From positions 171,832-235,831 of the forward strand of contig NZ_BSPP01000005.1 of the NCBI RefSeq assembly GCF_030161095.1: a stretch of DNA of 64,000 nt. Direction: 5' to 3'. Shown here one piece after another: positions 15,071 through 23,590 of the stretch. The translations under genes and the position numbers were made by a program. Position 1 is the stretch's first letter, and every line of letters starts with the position of its first letter. The stretch comes from Cypionkella aquatica. GTDB taxonomy: Bacteria; Pseudomonadota; Alphaproteobacteria; Rhodobacterales; Rhodobacteraceae. A model generated the notes under the pieces. The model had not been told where the DNA came from, did not search any database, and worked only from the letters and a program-made list of their open reading frames with translations.

Positions 15071-15991
15071 ATGAGCACTGCGGCCAGCATGAAGTTGAAC
15101 ATTTCGGCGGGGTTGGCCTCGGTCTCGATTGCTGCGGTGATGGTGGGGCTGAAACTGTGGGCCTATGGCACGACCGGCTCTTTGTCGGTGGCGGCGTCGC
15201 TGGCGGACAGTGCGATGGATCTGATGGTGTCCTTGGGCGCGATGGCAGCGCTGATTTACGCCGCAAAACCCGCTGACGAGGATCACGCCTTTGGCCACAG
15301 CTCGGCCGAAGATCTCGCGGCGTTAGGGCAAGCGTTTTTCGTGCTGATCTCGGCGGGTGTGATCACTTGGGCTTCGGTCGCACGTCTGTTGGGGCCCACA
15401 GAGGCGCATCTGGCGGGCGAAGGCGAGGGGATGCTGGTGATGGGCGTCTCGGTTGCCTTGACCGTGGCGCTGGTGTGGTGGCAGGGCCGCGTGGCACGGC
15501 GCACTGGCAGCCGCGTGGTGGCGGCGGACCGCTTGCATTACATGGGCGATCTTTTGCCCAATATGGGCGCGATCATCTCGCTTTGGGCATCGAAAAGCTT
15601 TGGCTTGGGCAGCATCGACTCGGTGGTGGCACTGACGGCGGCAGCGATTATGGTGGTCGGCGCGGTGCGGATCGGCAAAGGCGCGTTTGATGCGCTGATG
15701 GACCGCACAGCAGATGCGGACATCGTCGCAGGCATCGCCGCCCTTGCAGACAAGTGGCCGGGCGTGCATGGCCATCACGATCTGAAAACCCGCATGGCGG
15801 GCAGCAAGGTGTTCGTCAATTTGCATATCGAGCTGGATGGCGCGCAAAGTCTGCACGACGCCCATGCGATTGGCGCCGCTTTGCGCCGCGCTATTCTGGA
15901 AGCCTATCCGCAGACAGATGTGATCATTCACAAAGACGTAGCGCGGGCCGAACAGGTTGCCAAACGTGCCTCCCAGCGGCCAGACGGCTAG
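15071..15991 (+). CDS. Cation diffusion facilitator family transporter (FieF-like)
   Basis: The 306-residue protein is an inner-membrane divalent cation/proton antiporter of the CDF family. The first metal-binding half-site is in SLADSAMDLMVSLG (two aspartates four residues apart, near residue 45), and the second is in LHYMGDLLPNMGAI (His and Asp, near residue 155). This Asp/Asp plus His/Asp set matches FieF-type zinc and iron exporters. The cytoplasmic C-terminal domain contains GVHGHHDLKTRMAGSKVFVNLHIELD. A GGAG six bases before the ATG fixes the start. It follows the SH3 protein gene by 75 bases. The exact metal is not readable from sequence. Confidence 0.9.
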   Translation: MSTAASMKLNISAGLASVSIAAVMVGLKLWAYGTTGSLSVAASLADSAMDLMVSLGAMAALIYAAKPADEDHAFGHSSAEDLAALGQAFFVLISAGVITWASVARLLGPTEAHLAGEGEGMLVMGVSVALTVALVWWQGRVARRTGSRVVAADRLHYMGDLLPNMGAIISLWASKSFGLGSIDSVVALTAAAIMVVGAVRIGKGAFDALMDRTADADIVAGIAALADKWPGVHGHHDLKTRMAGSKVFVNLHIELDGAQSLHDAHAIGAALRRAILEAYPQTDVIIHKDVARAEQVAKRASQRPDG

Positions 15992-16186
15992 GCCCGCCCG
16001 CCTTTTGCCACTAACATTGGCTATCTGAGCGGCCATTTCTGCGGTAGTGTGATCGCAGATCAAAGCCTGCGCGCTTTGGTGAATCTCCGCGCAAACTGCC
16101 GCAAAATTGTTCGAATGGCTTGCAACGAAGCAGACTCCGCCGCATATTAGATTTGAATTACACAGACGTATAATAAGAAGCCCTGC
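15992..16186 (+). promoter_or_regulatory. Promoter region of the TetR gene
   Basis: This 195-base gap is AT-richer towards its 3' end. A possible promoter is TTGCAA near 16120 and a TATTAG-like -10 element about 17 bases later. A TATAAT lies further on near 16171. The region between them, with ATTA and TAAT half-sites, could hold the TetR operator, but the dyad is weak. Confidence 0.3.
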
Positions 16187-16831
16187 ATGTCGCACCGCCG
16201 CCCTTACCGTCGGGAAAGTGAAGAACGCCGCCGCGAGGATCTGATCGCGGCAGCGCTTGATCTGGTCGCCGAAGGCGGGCTTCATGCGGCAACGGTGCGC
16301 GCGATTGCTGATCGGGCCGGGGTGACGCCGGGGTTGATCCGGCATTATTTCACCTCGAAAGAAGATCTGACCCGCGTCGCCTATCAGCGGCTGATGGAAG
16401 ACATGATCGGCGACAGTGCATCGGTGTTGTTGCATGCGCCGGCTGATCCGCTGGCGCGGCTGGCACGTTTTGTTGCGGCTTCGGTCAGTCCGCCGGTGGC
16501 AGATCCGGTGGCGGTGGGGCTGTGGGCGGCGTTTCTGCATGATGTGCGCCGCGACCCCGCCATGCGCGAGGTGCATACCACCAACTATTTTTCCTTCCGC
16601 AATATGCTGCAATCCCTGATTGCCGCCCTGCCCCGTGAAGCTTCTGAGGCGCAGTTGCGGCGCGAGTCTATCGCCTGCAACGGCGTGATTGACGGCTTGT
16701 GGCTGGAAGGCTCCATCCTGCCAGAGGCGTTTGCCACTGCAGAGATCATCGACATTGCCCTGACTTCGGTGGGGGCGATCTTGAATGTTGCGCTTGCCGC
16801 TGCTTACCAACCAGATCGGACCCAAACATGA
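16187..16831 (+). CDS. TetR/AcrR family transcriptional regulator (BetI-like)
   Basis: The 214-residue protein has an N-terminal TetR helix-turn-helix (residues 15-65, with AATVRAIADRAGVTPGLIRHYF as the recognition region). Its C-terminal domain is of the BetI type (PVAVGLWAAFLHDVRRDPAM, ACNGVIDGLWLEGSIL). TetR proteins usually repress neighbouring genes until a small ligand binds. Its TGA overlaps the ATG of the aminotransferase (ATGA), so it is the first gene of the amine/arginine-type catabolic operon that follows and likely regulates it. The ligand may be an amine or a 2-oxo acid made by that pathway (inference). Confidence 0.88.
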   Translation: MSHRRPYRRESEERRREDLIAAALDLVAEGGLHAATVRAIADRAGVTPGLIRHYFTSKEDLTRVAYQRLMEDMIGDSASVLLHAPADPLARLARFVAASVSPPVADPVAVGLWAAFLHDVRRDPAMREVHTTNYFSFRNMLQSLIAALPREASEAQLRRESIACNGVIDGLWLEGSILPEAFATAEIIDIALTSVGAILNVALAAAYQPDRTQT

Positions 16832-18015
16832 AATACGCCGCCATCACGGATCGCCTCGCCCATCTTGGCGGTGCCAAATGGGAGGTGCATGCCCGCGCCA
16901 AAGAGATGCAGGCGGCAGGCAAGTCTGTTATTCAATTGACGATTGGCGAGCCTGATGTGGCAACCCCGCCCGCGCTGATCACCGAGGCCAAGCGGGCAAT
17001 GGATGCCGGGCGTCTGGGTTATTCCAATGGTCGCGGCGAGCCTGCGTTGCTGGAGGCGTTGGCCGCGCGCTATTCCGCCCGCACAGGTCGGGCGATCTCT
17101 ACCGAGCAGATCGCCTGTCTGCCGGGAACGCAGACCTCGCTTTACGCAGTGCTTTTGACTCTGACCGGGCCGGGCGACGAGGTGCTGATCGGTGATCCGC
17201 TTTATGCGACCTATGAGGGGCTGATTGCCGCGACCGGGGCCGTGGCGGTGCCAGTGCCGTTGCGCGCAGAGCATGGCTTTCGGATGCAGGCGGCGGATGT
17301 GGCGGCACGGATCACTCCGCGCAGCCGGATGATTTTTCTGAACACGCCGCACAACCCGACCGGTGCAATTTTGACGGCGGATGAGATTGCCGCCTTGGGC
17401 GCGCTGGCGAAAGCCCATGATCTGTGGCTGCTGAGCGACGAGGTTTACGAGGAACTGGTGTTCGCGGGCGGCACGTTTGCCTCGCCGCTGGACCAAGCCG
17501 ATCTGGCGGATCGGGTGGTGGTTGCGGCCTCGATCTCTAAATCCCATGCGGCTCCGGGGTTTCGCTCGGGCTGGTGCGTGGGGCCAGAAGAGTTTTCCGC
17601 GCGGCTGTTGCCGGTGGCAGAAACCATGCTGTTCGGCAACCAGCCTTTCATCGCCGATATGACGACTTTGGCGGTCTCGGCCCCGTCGGAAGTGGCGCGC
17701 GGCATGGCGGAGCGTTTCGCACGGCGGGCGGCGCTGATTTATGATAAGCTACATGGTGTCAATGGCTTAGCGGTGCATATGCCCGATGCCGGCATGTTCA
17801 CGGTGGTGAATATCAACGCAACCGGCCTGAGTGGCGAGTGTTTTGCGTTGGGGCTTTTGGCCGATGAAGCTGTGGCGGTGATGCCGGGCGAAAGCTTTGG
17901 GGCGGCCCTTGCGGGCTGGATCAGGGTCAGCCTGACGCAGGACGATGCGCAGATCGCCGAAGCCTGCGCCCGGATCGCGGCCTATGCGGCGCGCAAGCAA
18001 GGGATGGCAGCATGA
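16828..18015 (+). CDS. Class I/II PLP aminotransferase (possible arginine:pyruvate transaminase, AruH-like)
   Basis: The 395-residue fold-type I aminotransferase shows GEPDVATPP near residue 40, NTPHNPTGAIL near residue 172, SDEVYEELVF, and the PLP lysine in SISKSHAAPGFRSGW near residue 236. Its ATG overlaps the TetR stop, and its own stop overlaps the start of a thiamine-diphosphate decarboxylase. In Pseudomonas aeruginosa the adjacent aruH and aruI genes encode an arginine:pyruvate transaminase and a 2-ketoarginine decarboxylase. The same gene order suggests that activity here. A different amino-acid substrate remains possible. Confidence 0.82.
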   Translation: MKYAAITDRLAHLGGAKWEVHARAKEMQAAGKSVIQLTIGEPDVATPPALITEAKRAMDAGRLGYSNGRGEPALLEALAARYSARTGRAISTEQIACLPGTQTSLYAVLLTLTGPGDEVLIGDPLYATYEGLIAATGAVAVPVPLRAEHGFRMQAADVAARITPRSRMIFLNTPHNPTGAILTADEIAALGALAKAHDLWLLSDEVYEELVFAGGTFASPLDQADLADRVVVAASISKSHAAPGFRSGWCVGPEEFSARLLPVAETMLFGNQPFIADMTTLAVSAPSEVARGMAERFARRAALIYDKLHGVNGLAVHMPDAGMFTVVNINATGLSGECFALGLLADEAVAVMPGESFGAALAGWIRVSLTQDDAQIAEACARIAAYAARKQGMAA

Positions 18016-19580
18016 AAACGGTTGGTGAGCGTCTGGTCGAAGGCTTGGCTGCGCGCGGGGTCGAGGTAATCTTCGGTATCCCCGGCGTGCATACGGTTGA
18101 GATGTATCGCGGGCTGTCGGGATCGCCTGTGCGGCATGTGACAGCACGGCACGAGCAGGGCTGCGCCTTCATGGCGGATGGCTATGCGCGGGTGTCGGGC
18201 AAACCCGGCGTGGCCTTGGTGATCACCGGGCCGGGGATTTTGAACGCTTTGACCGCGATGGGGCAAGCGGCAGCGGATTCGGTGCCGATGCTGGTGATCT
18301 CAGGCGTCAATCGGCGTGACTCGCTGGGGTTGGGGCTGGGGTTGCTGCACGAGTTGCCAGATCAGGCGGCAATGGTGCGGCCCTTGTGCCCGACGCGGCA
18401 GATCAAGGACGCTTCCGAGGTGGCCGAAGTGTTGGACTGGGCCTTTGCCACGATGGCCACCGGGCGACCGGGGCCAGTGCATATCGAGGTGCCGACCGAT
18501 GTGATGCCGTTGGAATGTGACGCCCTGCCCGCTCCGGCTGCGCTGCCCGTGGCGGCGGTGCCAGATCTGGGGGCTGCGGTGGCGCGGCTGGAGGCGGCGG
18601 CGCGGGTGGTGATTTTGGCCGGTGGCGGTGCGCGCGGCCAAGAGGCGGCGTTGCGGGCTTTGGCTGGACGGTTGGATGCTCCGGTGATCCAGACGGTGAA
18701 CGCGCGCGGCATGATGTATGGTCATCCGCTGGTGGTGCCGGCCTCGCCCAGCTTGGATGCGCCGCGGGCGTTGATCGCGGCGGCGGATCAGGTGTTGGCG
18801 ATCGGCACCGAATTTGGGCCGACCGACTACGACATGTATGTGCGCGGCGGGTTTCCCGATGTCTCGGGGATGATCCGGGTGGATATCTGCGCGCAACAAT
18901 TGGCGCGGCACAAGGCAGGCGTGGCGCTGCAGGGTGATGCGGGCGCGGTGATGGCGGGGCTGCTTGCGCAGGTGTCGGCCAAGCAGGCGGATGGTGCTGC
19001 ACGGGCCGAAATGGCGCGCACAGCTGCGCGGGCGGAACTGGCCGAACTGGACGTGCTGATGCCGGGGCGGCTGGAGATGGTGGAAACCATCCGCGCCGCG
19101 ATGCCCGGCGCGCTGATCGTCGGCGACAGCACGCAAGCGATCTATGCCGCAAACCTCTATTACGACCACGACCGCGCAGGCGGTTGGTTCAACGCGGCAA
19201 CGGGGTTTGGCGCTTTGGGCTACGGTCCGGGCGCTGCGGTGGGCGCGGCTTTGGCGGCTCTGACCGCAGAGGTGGTCTGCCTGATTGGCGATGGCGGCTT
19301 GCAATTCAGCCCGGGCGAGCTGCGCACGGCGGTCGATGAGCGGTTGGCAATCACCTATATCGTCTGGAACAACGCGGCCTTTGGTGAAATCGCCGATGCG
19401 ATGCGCGGCGCGAATACCGAGGTGATCGGATGCTCTCCCTCACCTCTGAATATGGAACCCTTTGCCGCCGCGTGCGATCTGCCGTTTGCCAGCGTGCCGC
19501 TTGACCCCGAGGCTTTGCACGCCGCGCTGACCCAGCCGCATACCGGCCCCAGAATGATCGAGGTGCGGGTGGCAAGGTAG
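18012..19580 (+). CDS. ThDP-dependent decarboxylase (5-guanidino-2-oxopentanoate decarboxylase-like, AruI-like)
   Basis: The 522-residue enzyme has the three-domain layout of pyruvate-decarboxylase/acetolactate-synthase-like proteins. The N-terminal catalytic glutamate is in RHEQGCAFMADGYARVSG near residue 45, a central domain lies at about 190-320, and the cofactor-binding GDGGLQFSPGELRTA segment lies near residue 418. AruI decarboxylates 2-ketoarginine to 4-guanidinobutyraldehyde. Pairing with the overlapping upstream aminotransferase supports this role. The later steps (aldehyde dehydrogenase, guanidinobutyrase) are not adjacent, so the pathway would need genes elsewhere, and a related 2-oxo acid may be the real substrate. 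Confidence 0.82.
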   Translation: MKTVGERLVEGLAARGVEVIFGIPGVHTVEMYRGLSGSPVRHVTARHEQGCAFMADGYARVSGKPGVALVITGPGILNALTAMGQAAADSVPMLVISGVNRRDSLGLGLGLLHELPDQAAMVRPLCPTRQIKDASEVAEVLDWAFATMATGRPGPVHIEVPTDVMPLECDALPAPAALPVAAVPDLGAAVARLEAAARVVILAGGGARGQEAALRALAGRLDAPVIQTVNARGMMYGHPLVVPASPSLDAPRALIAAADQVLAIGTEFGPTDYDMYVRGGFPDVSGMIRVDICAQQLARHKAGVALQGDAGAVMAGLLAQVSAKQADGAARAEMARTAARAELAELDVLMPGRLEMVETIRAAMPGALIVGDSTQAIYAANLYYDHDRAGGWFNAATGFGALGYGPGAAVGAALAALTAEVVCLIGDGGLQFSPGELRTAVDERLAITYIVWNNAAFGEIADAMRGANTEVIGCSPSPLNMEPFAAACDLPFASVPLDPEALHAALTQPHTGPRMIEVRVAR

Positions 19581-19582
19581 CC

Positions 19583-19624
19583 GATTTTCGCGCGAAAATC
19601 GTTCCCGGAATTCGCGCGAATTCC
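19583..19624. repeat. Two adjacent perfect 18-bp palindromes
   Basis: The sequence GATTTTCGCGCGAAAATC occupies 19583-19600 and GGAATTCGCGCGAATTCC occupies 19607-19624. Both are perfectly self-complementary and share a TCGCGCGA centre. They start two bases after the stop codon of the decarboxylase. They could act as REP-like elements, terminator or mRNA-stabilising hairpins, or a dimeric protein-binding site. Confidence 0.85.
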
Positions 19625-19705
19625 GATTTCGGCGCAGCAGTCGGGCCTCTTTCTTTTGATCAAATTATTTGGCATAAGGCGGCATCTCCTGAAAGGTGCA
19701 GCCCC

Positions 19706-21082
19706 ATGTCCGAATCTTTGCCCGACACGTTGATCGCTGGTATCCGCCCCGAACGTCTGGAAAAGCTGCGTGCCCGCGAGGCCAAGCGGTTCGCACAGGG
19801 CCGCCCAAAGGCCCGCGCGGCGCTGGATCTTGGGGCCGATGCCTTTCTCGATGGCGTGCCTTTGCATTGGATGAAAGACTGGCCGATGCCGCATCTGCCT
19901 TTGATCACAAAGGCCAAGGGCGCGCGGATCACCGATATTGACGGCTATGAGATCGACGATTTCTGTCTGGGCGACACCGGCAGCATGTTCGGACACTCCC
20001 CTGCCCCAGTCGCCAAGGCGATCCGCCGTCAGGCTGGGCGCGGGCTGACCTATATGCTGCCGTCCGAGGATGCTTTAGAGGCTGGCCGCCTGCTGACCGA
20101 GCGGTTTGGCGATTTCCATTGGCAGATCGCCACCACCGCCACCGATGCCAACCGCTTTGCCATCCGCGTTGCCCGTGCCATCACCGGGCGGGCAAAGATC
20201 TTGGTGTTCAATGGTTGCTATCATGGCACCGTTGATGATGTGATGGTTGAGCTGTCAAATTGCACCACGCACAACCGCGCCGGATTGATGGGGCAAGTGG
20301 CCGACCTGACTTTGGGCGCTGTGGCCTGCGAATTCAACGATTTGGCGGGCGTTGAAGCCGCGCTTGCTAGGGGCGATATCGCGGCGATCCTGACCGAGCC
20401 TGTGATGACCAATTCCTGCATGGTGCTGCCCGACCCCGGCTTTCATGCCGGTCTGCGGGCGCTGTCGCTGAAATACGGCGCTTTGCTGATGATAGACGAG
20501 ACGCATACGATCTCGAGCGGTTTGGGTGGCTATACCGGGGTGCATCATCTTGCGCCTGATATCTTTGTCGTCGGCAAATGCGTCGCAGGCGGCATGCCCA
20601 CCGCCGCTTGGGGGCTGACCCCCGAAACCGCCGCCCGCTACGCCGCCGCCAACGAGGCCCGCGCGCCCGGCCATTCCGGCATGGGCACCACGCTTTCGGC
20701 CAATCCGATGCAGTTTGCGTGCCTGAAGGCCACATTGTCAGAGGTGATGACCGCGAAAAACTACGCCCATATGGAAGCGTTGGCAGATCGGCTGGCTGCT
20801 GGCCTTGCGACATCCATCACCCGCCACAAAGCGCCGTGGCATGTGGTGCGGGTTGGCGCCCGGGTAGAGTTCATCTGCGCCCCCGGCCCGCTGCAAAACG
20901 GCACCGAGGCCGCCATGGCCCATCAGCCGCAAGTCGAATCCGCGCTGCATGTCGCGCTGCTGAACCGTGGCTGCCTGATCGCACCTTTTCACAATATGAT
21001 GCTGATCAGTCCCGCCACCAAAAAGCGGCAGGTTGACCGCCTGATCGCCGCTTTCGACGAAACCCTTTCTGAGTTGTTTTGA
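19706..21082 (+). CDS. Class III aminotransferase (glutamate-1-semialdehyde aminomutase-like)
   Basis: The 458-residue fold-type I PLP enzyme resembles the GSA-aminomutase branch of class III aminotransferases. Motifs include DGYEIDDFCLGDTGSMFGHS near residue 80, GCYHGTVDDVMVE, LLMIDETHTISSGLGG with the PLP aspartate near residue 262, and the likely PLP lysine in FVVGKCVAGGMP near residue 290. It lacks an obvious role in tetrapyrrole synthesis because it sits among amine-catabolism genes and is seven bases before a PuuA-like ligase. It probably transfers an amino group from a diamine or omega-amino acid. The exact substrate is unknown. The start has GAAAGGTGC upstream. Confidence 0.82.
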   Translation: MSESLPDTLIAGIRPERLEKLRAREAKRFAQGRPKARAALDLGADAFLDGVPLHWMKDWPMPHLPLITKAKGARITDIDGYEIDDFCLGDTGSMFGHSPAPVAKAIRRQAGRGLTYMLPSEDALEAGRLLTERFGDFHWQIATTATDANRFAIRVARAITGRAKILVFNGCYHGTVDDVMVELSNCTTHNRAGLMGQVADLTLGAVACEFNDLAGVEAALARGDIAAILTEPVMTNSCMVLPDPGFHAGLRALSLKYGALLMIDETHTISSGLGGYTGVHHLAPDIFVVGKCVAGGMPTAAWGLTPETAARYAAANEARAPGHSGMGTTLSANPMQFACLKATLSEVMTAKNYAHMEALADRLAAGLATSITRHKAPWHVVRVGARVEFICAPGPLQNGTEAAMAHQPQVESALHVALLNRGCLIAPFHNMMLISPATKKRQVDRLIAAFDETLSELF

Positions 21083-21089
21083 GATCCTC

Positions 21090-22496
21090 ATGACCCAAAC
21101 TTCGCCCAACCCGCAAAGCCCGTCTGGCTCGACCGTCACCGAGGCCGAAACCTTTCTTGACGCCCATCCCGAAATAGAGGCGTTTGATATCGTGCTGCAC
21201 GACGCCAATGGCATCGGGCGCGGCAAGATCATCCGGCGTCACGAATTGCTGGGCATGTTCAAATCCGGCCGGCATCTGCCGATCTCGATTCTGGGCCTCG
21301 ATATCTGCGGCGAGGATGTCCATGAAACCGGGCTGATCTGGGACGAAGGCGATGGCGACCGTCGCGCTTGGCCGCTGCCCGGCACCCTGCGCCCGATCCA
21401 CGCCAGCACTCCGCCGCGCGGCGAGGTGCTGATGTGCGTCTATAACCTCGACGGCACCCCGATGAGTTCGGATCCCCGCCATGCGCTGCAACGTCAGGTC
21501 GATGCGCTGGCGGCCGAGGGCCTGCATCCCGCAGGGGCGTTTGAGCTGGAGTTCTTTCTGCTGGCCAATGAGCGCGGCCCGGATGGCAAAATGGTGCCGG
21601 CCCGCGATGTGCTCGATGGGCGGCGCAACTCGAAAACCGATGTGTATTCGGTGGATCAGTTGCATGGTATGTTGCCACTGTTTAACGACATCTACGCCGA
21701 TGCGGCGAAGGCCGGGATCAAGGCAGAAACCCTGATCTCCGAATTTGCACCGGGGCAATACGAGCTGACCTTGCACTACCGCGAGGATGTGATGCAGGCG
21801 GCGGATGATCTGTTGCGGCTGAAGCGGATGGTGCGCTATCACGCCCGCCAACATGGTGTTACCGCCTGCTTCATGGCGAAACCGAATGAGGATTACGCCG
21901 GGTCGGGGATGCATTTCCATGTCTCGATGCTGAATGATGCGGGCAAGAACATCTTCATCGAAGCGGTCGAGGGCCAGTATAACGCCGCGATCCTGCATGC
22001 CATCGGTGGCCTGCGCGCCACGATGGCTGAATCCATGCTGATCTTTGCCCCGCACGCGAATTCTTGGCGGCGGTTTGCCTCGAACTCTTACGCGCCGGTA
22101 TCGCCCACTTGGGGCGTCAACAACCGCTCGGTGGCATTGCGCATCCCCGCAGGCGACATCCGGGCGCGCCGTATTGAACACCGCCCGGCGGGGGTGGATG
22201 CCAATGCCTATCTGGTGGCGGCGACGGTGCTGGCGGGTATCCGGCATGGCATGGCGCACCAGATGGATCCGGGGCCGGAAACCACCGGAAACGGCTATAC
22301 CGACACGTCTGATGCGCCGCCGATCCCAGTTGATTGGAGATCTGCAATCGAGGCCGCGAAGGCGTCAAGCTTTCTGAAAGCCGCCTTGGGGGAAGATATG
22401 CACCGCACCTTCACCGCGATCAAAGCGGCGGAATATGCGCGGGTGATGCGGACGGTGTCGGAAGTGGATTTCGACCTGTATCTGCATACCGTTTAA
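21090..22496 (+). CDS. Glutamine synthetase family protein (PuuA-like gamma-glutamylpolyamine synthetase)
   Basis: The 468-residue ligase belongs to the gamma-glutamyl-amine synthetase branch. It contains VLHDANGIGRGKIIRRHELL near residue 35, the metal-binding AFELEFFLL near residue 150, PGQYELTLHYRED, GSGMHFHVSM and NSWRRFASN. PuuA joins glutamate to putrescine as the first step of glutamylated polyamine breakdown. It differs clearly from the GS-like protein at 5867-7231, so the genome keeps two such ligases, probably for different amines. The gene is seven bases after the class III aminotransferase and ends the operon. A family-typical 3' motif follows at 22519. Confidence 0.87.
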   Translation: MTQTSPNPQSPSGSTVTEAETFLDAHPEIEAFDIVLHDANGIGRGKIIRRHELLGMFKSGRHLPISILGLDICGEDVHETGLIWDEGDGDRRAWPLPGTLRPIHASTPPRGEVLMCVYNLDGTPMSSDPRHALQRQVDALAAEGLHPAGAFELEFFLLANERGPDGKMVPARDVLDGRRNSKTDVYSVDQLHGMLPLFNDIYADAAKAGIKAETLISEFAPGQYELTLHYREDVMQAADDLLRLKRMVRYHARQHGVTACFMAKPNEDYAGSGMHFHVSMLNDAGKNIFIEAVEGQYNAAILHAIGGLRATMAESMLIFAPHANSWRRFASNSYAPVSPTWGVNNRSVALRIPAGDIRARRIEHRPAGVDANAYLVAATVLAGIRHGMAHQMDPGPETTGNGYTDTSDAPPIPVDWRSAIEAAKASSFLKAALGEDMHRTFTAIKAAEYARVMRTVSEVDFDLYLHTV

Positions 22497-22518
22497 GGCG
22501 CGCCGTTGATCGGTTGAA

Positions 22519-22608
22519 GCCTCCGGCGGGAATATTTGGGCCAGTATGAAATTGCCAAGCTTACGCTCTTGGTCAACATCGCGGCTTGAATATCCCCGCC
22601 AGAGGTTG
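22519..22608. repeat. Rhodobacteraceae-type 3' motif, two facing copies between convergent genes
   Basis: A forward copy at 22519-22551 contains CTCCGGCGGGAATATTTGGG followed by CCAGTATGAAA. A second, shorter copy in opposite orientation lies near 22589-22608 (AATATCCCCGCCAGAGG on the plus strand). The same core (GGxGGGxxTATTTxGxxxCA...TGAAA) recurs at 28520, 35221, 53468 and, within a gene, 60260. Facing copies between convergent genes suggest a role at 3' ends. Confidence 0.6.
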
Positions 22609-22631
22609 CTTGGGCCTTGGCGGCAACCTGT

Positions 22632-23345
22632 CTAGGCTTTTCGGAACCGACAGTCTTGCTGGCACACCGGGGTGGCCGCGCCGATGGCTGCAGCGATCAG
22701 GGCGGGGATTTCCGGGCGCAAGCCAAGCGCGGGCAGGAGCAGGCCCTTGAACCCAGACTCGGCCAAGGCTGCAGGAATGTCGGTGGTGACGTGGCCACCT
22801 GCGGCTGCGAAGAACGGCAGGCAGATGGATTGGCTGCCGAGGGGGGCCAGGTCTTTCAGCTGCGGCGCTTGATCAATGAAGGCGGTTTCGATCTGACAGC
22901 CCAAAGCGGCGCGGATCTGGGCTGCGACGTGGTTGGCGACATCCGACGGGACCGGGCTTTTGAACGAGCCATGCGCGGCAAGGATGATCGGGCCGTGGTG
23001 GGTTTGCAGCGCCTCGGCTGCGACTTTTACGGCCAGATCGTGCAGCGCTGTCAGGCAGCCGAGCGGTTCCAGAACCTGCCATCCTTGCGCACCTGCGGCG
23101 GTCAGGCGCGCGGGAAGGTTGATCCGGGTGAACCAGCCTCCGGCCATGAACATCGGAAACAGCAGCCCACCGGGGCCAAGTTTGGTTATGGCGTCCCTTA
23201 GCGCGTCGGGTTCGGCAAGGGTGGCGGAAGCCACGGTTTGGCCGGGCAGGTGGCTCGCGATTTTGGCGGCCAGATCGGCCAGATCAGCAGCAGCGGGGCC
23301 GGGGTTGGAGGGTTGGCCGTGGGCGACGATAAGAACGGGGGGCAT
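22632..23345 (-). CDS. CbiX/sirohydrochlorin chelatase-like protein
   Basis: The 237-residue protein has two CbiX-like half domains. The first has the metal-site histidine in LIVAHGQPSNPGP at residues 5-17, and the second has AAHGSFKSPVPSD near residue 124. CbiX/SirB-type enzymes insert Co2+ or Fe2+ into sirohydrochlorin, and two-repeat versions resemble CbiK/HemH in layout. The CFRFRKA-like tail (CQQDCRFRKA) is short and basic. An AGGAG before the ATG at 23345 sets the start; a longer open frame to 23459 has no such signal. No cobalamin or siroheme gene is adjacent, so its metal and substrate are unclear. Confidence 0.72.
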   Translation of the reverse strand: MPPVLIVAHGQPSNPGPAAADLADLAAKIASHLPGQTVASATLAEPDALRDAITKLGPGGLLFPMFMAGGWFTRINLPARLTAAGAQGWQVLEPLGCLTALHDLAVKVAAEALQTHHGPIILAAHGSFKSPVPSDVANHVAAQIRAALGCQIETAFIDQAPQLKDLAPLGSQSICLPFFAAAGGHVTTDIPAALAESGFKGLLLPALGLRPEIPALIAAAIGAATPVCQQDCRFRKA

Positions 23346-23590
23346 GCGGGCTCCTGTGTTGGCTGACAGAGTAGAGCAACTGTCGCGTGGGGCAAGGGCG
23401 CGGGCGTGGCGCGGCGGCGTGTCCACGCGTGGACAGGCCGCCGCGCCATGTAATTTCAAATGGTTACGGGACGCCCTTCATATTTTGTTAAGACATCTGC
23501 CCCCTGCCCGATGCGATCAAATCAGCGGTCGGGCGCTTGACACTTCGGCGTCCGGCGGGCCTGATGCAGCCGAGCAGATCCGGGGTTTCA

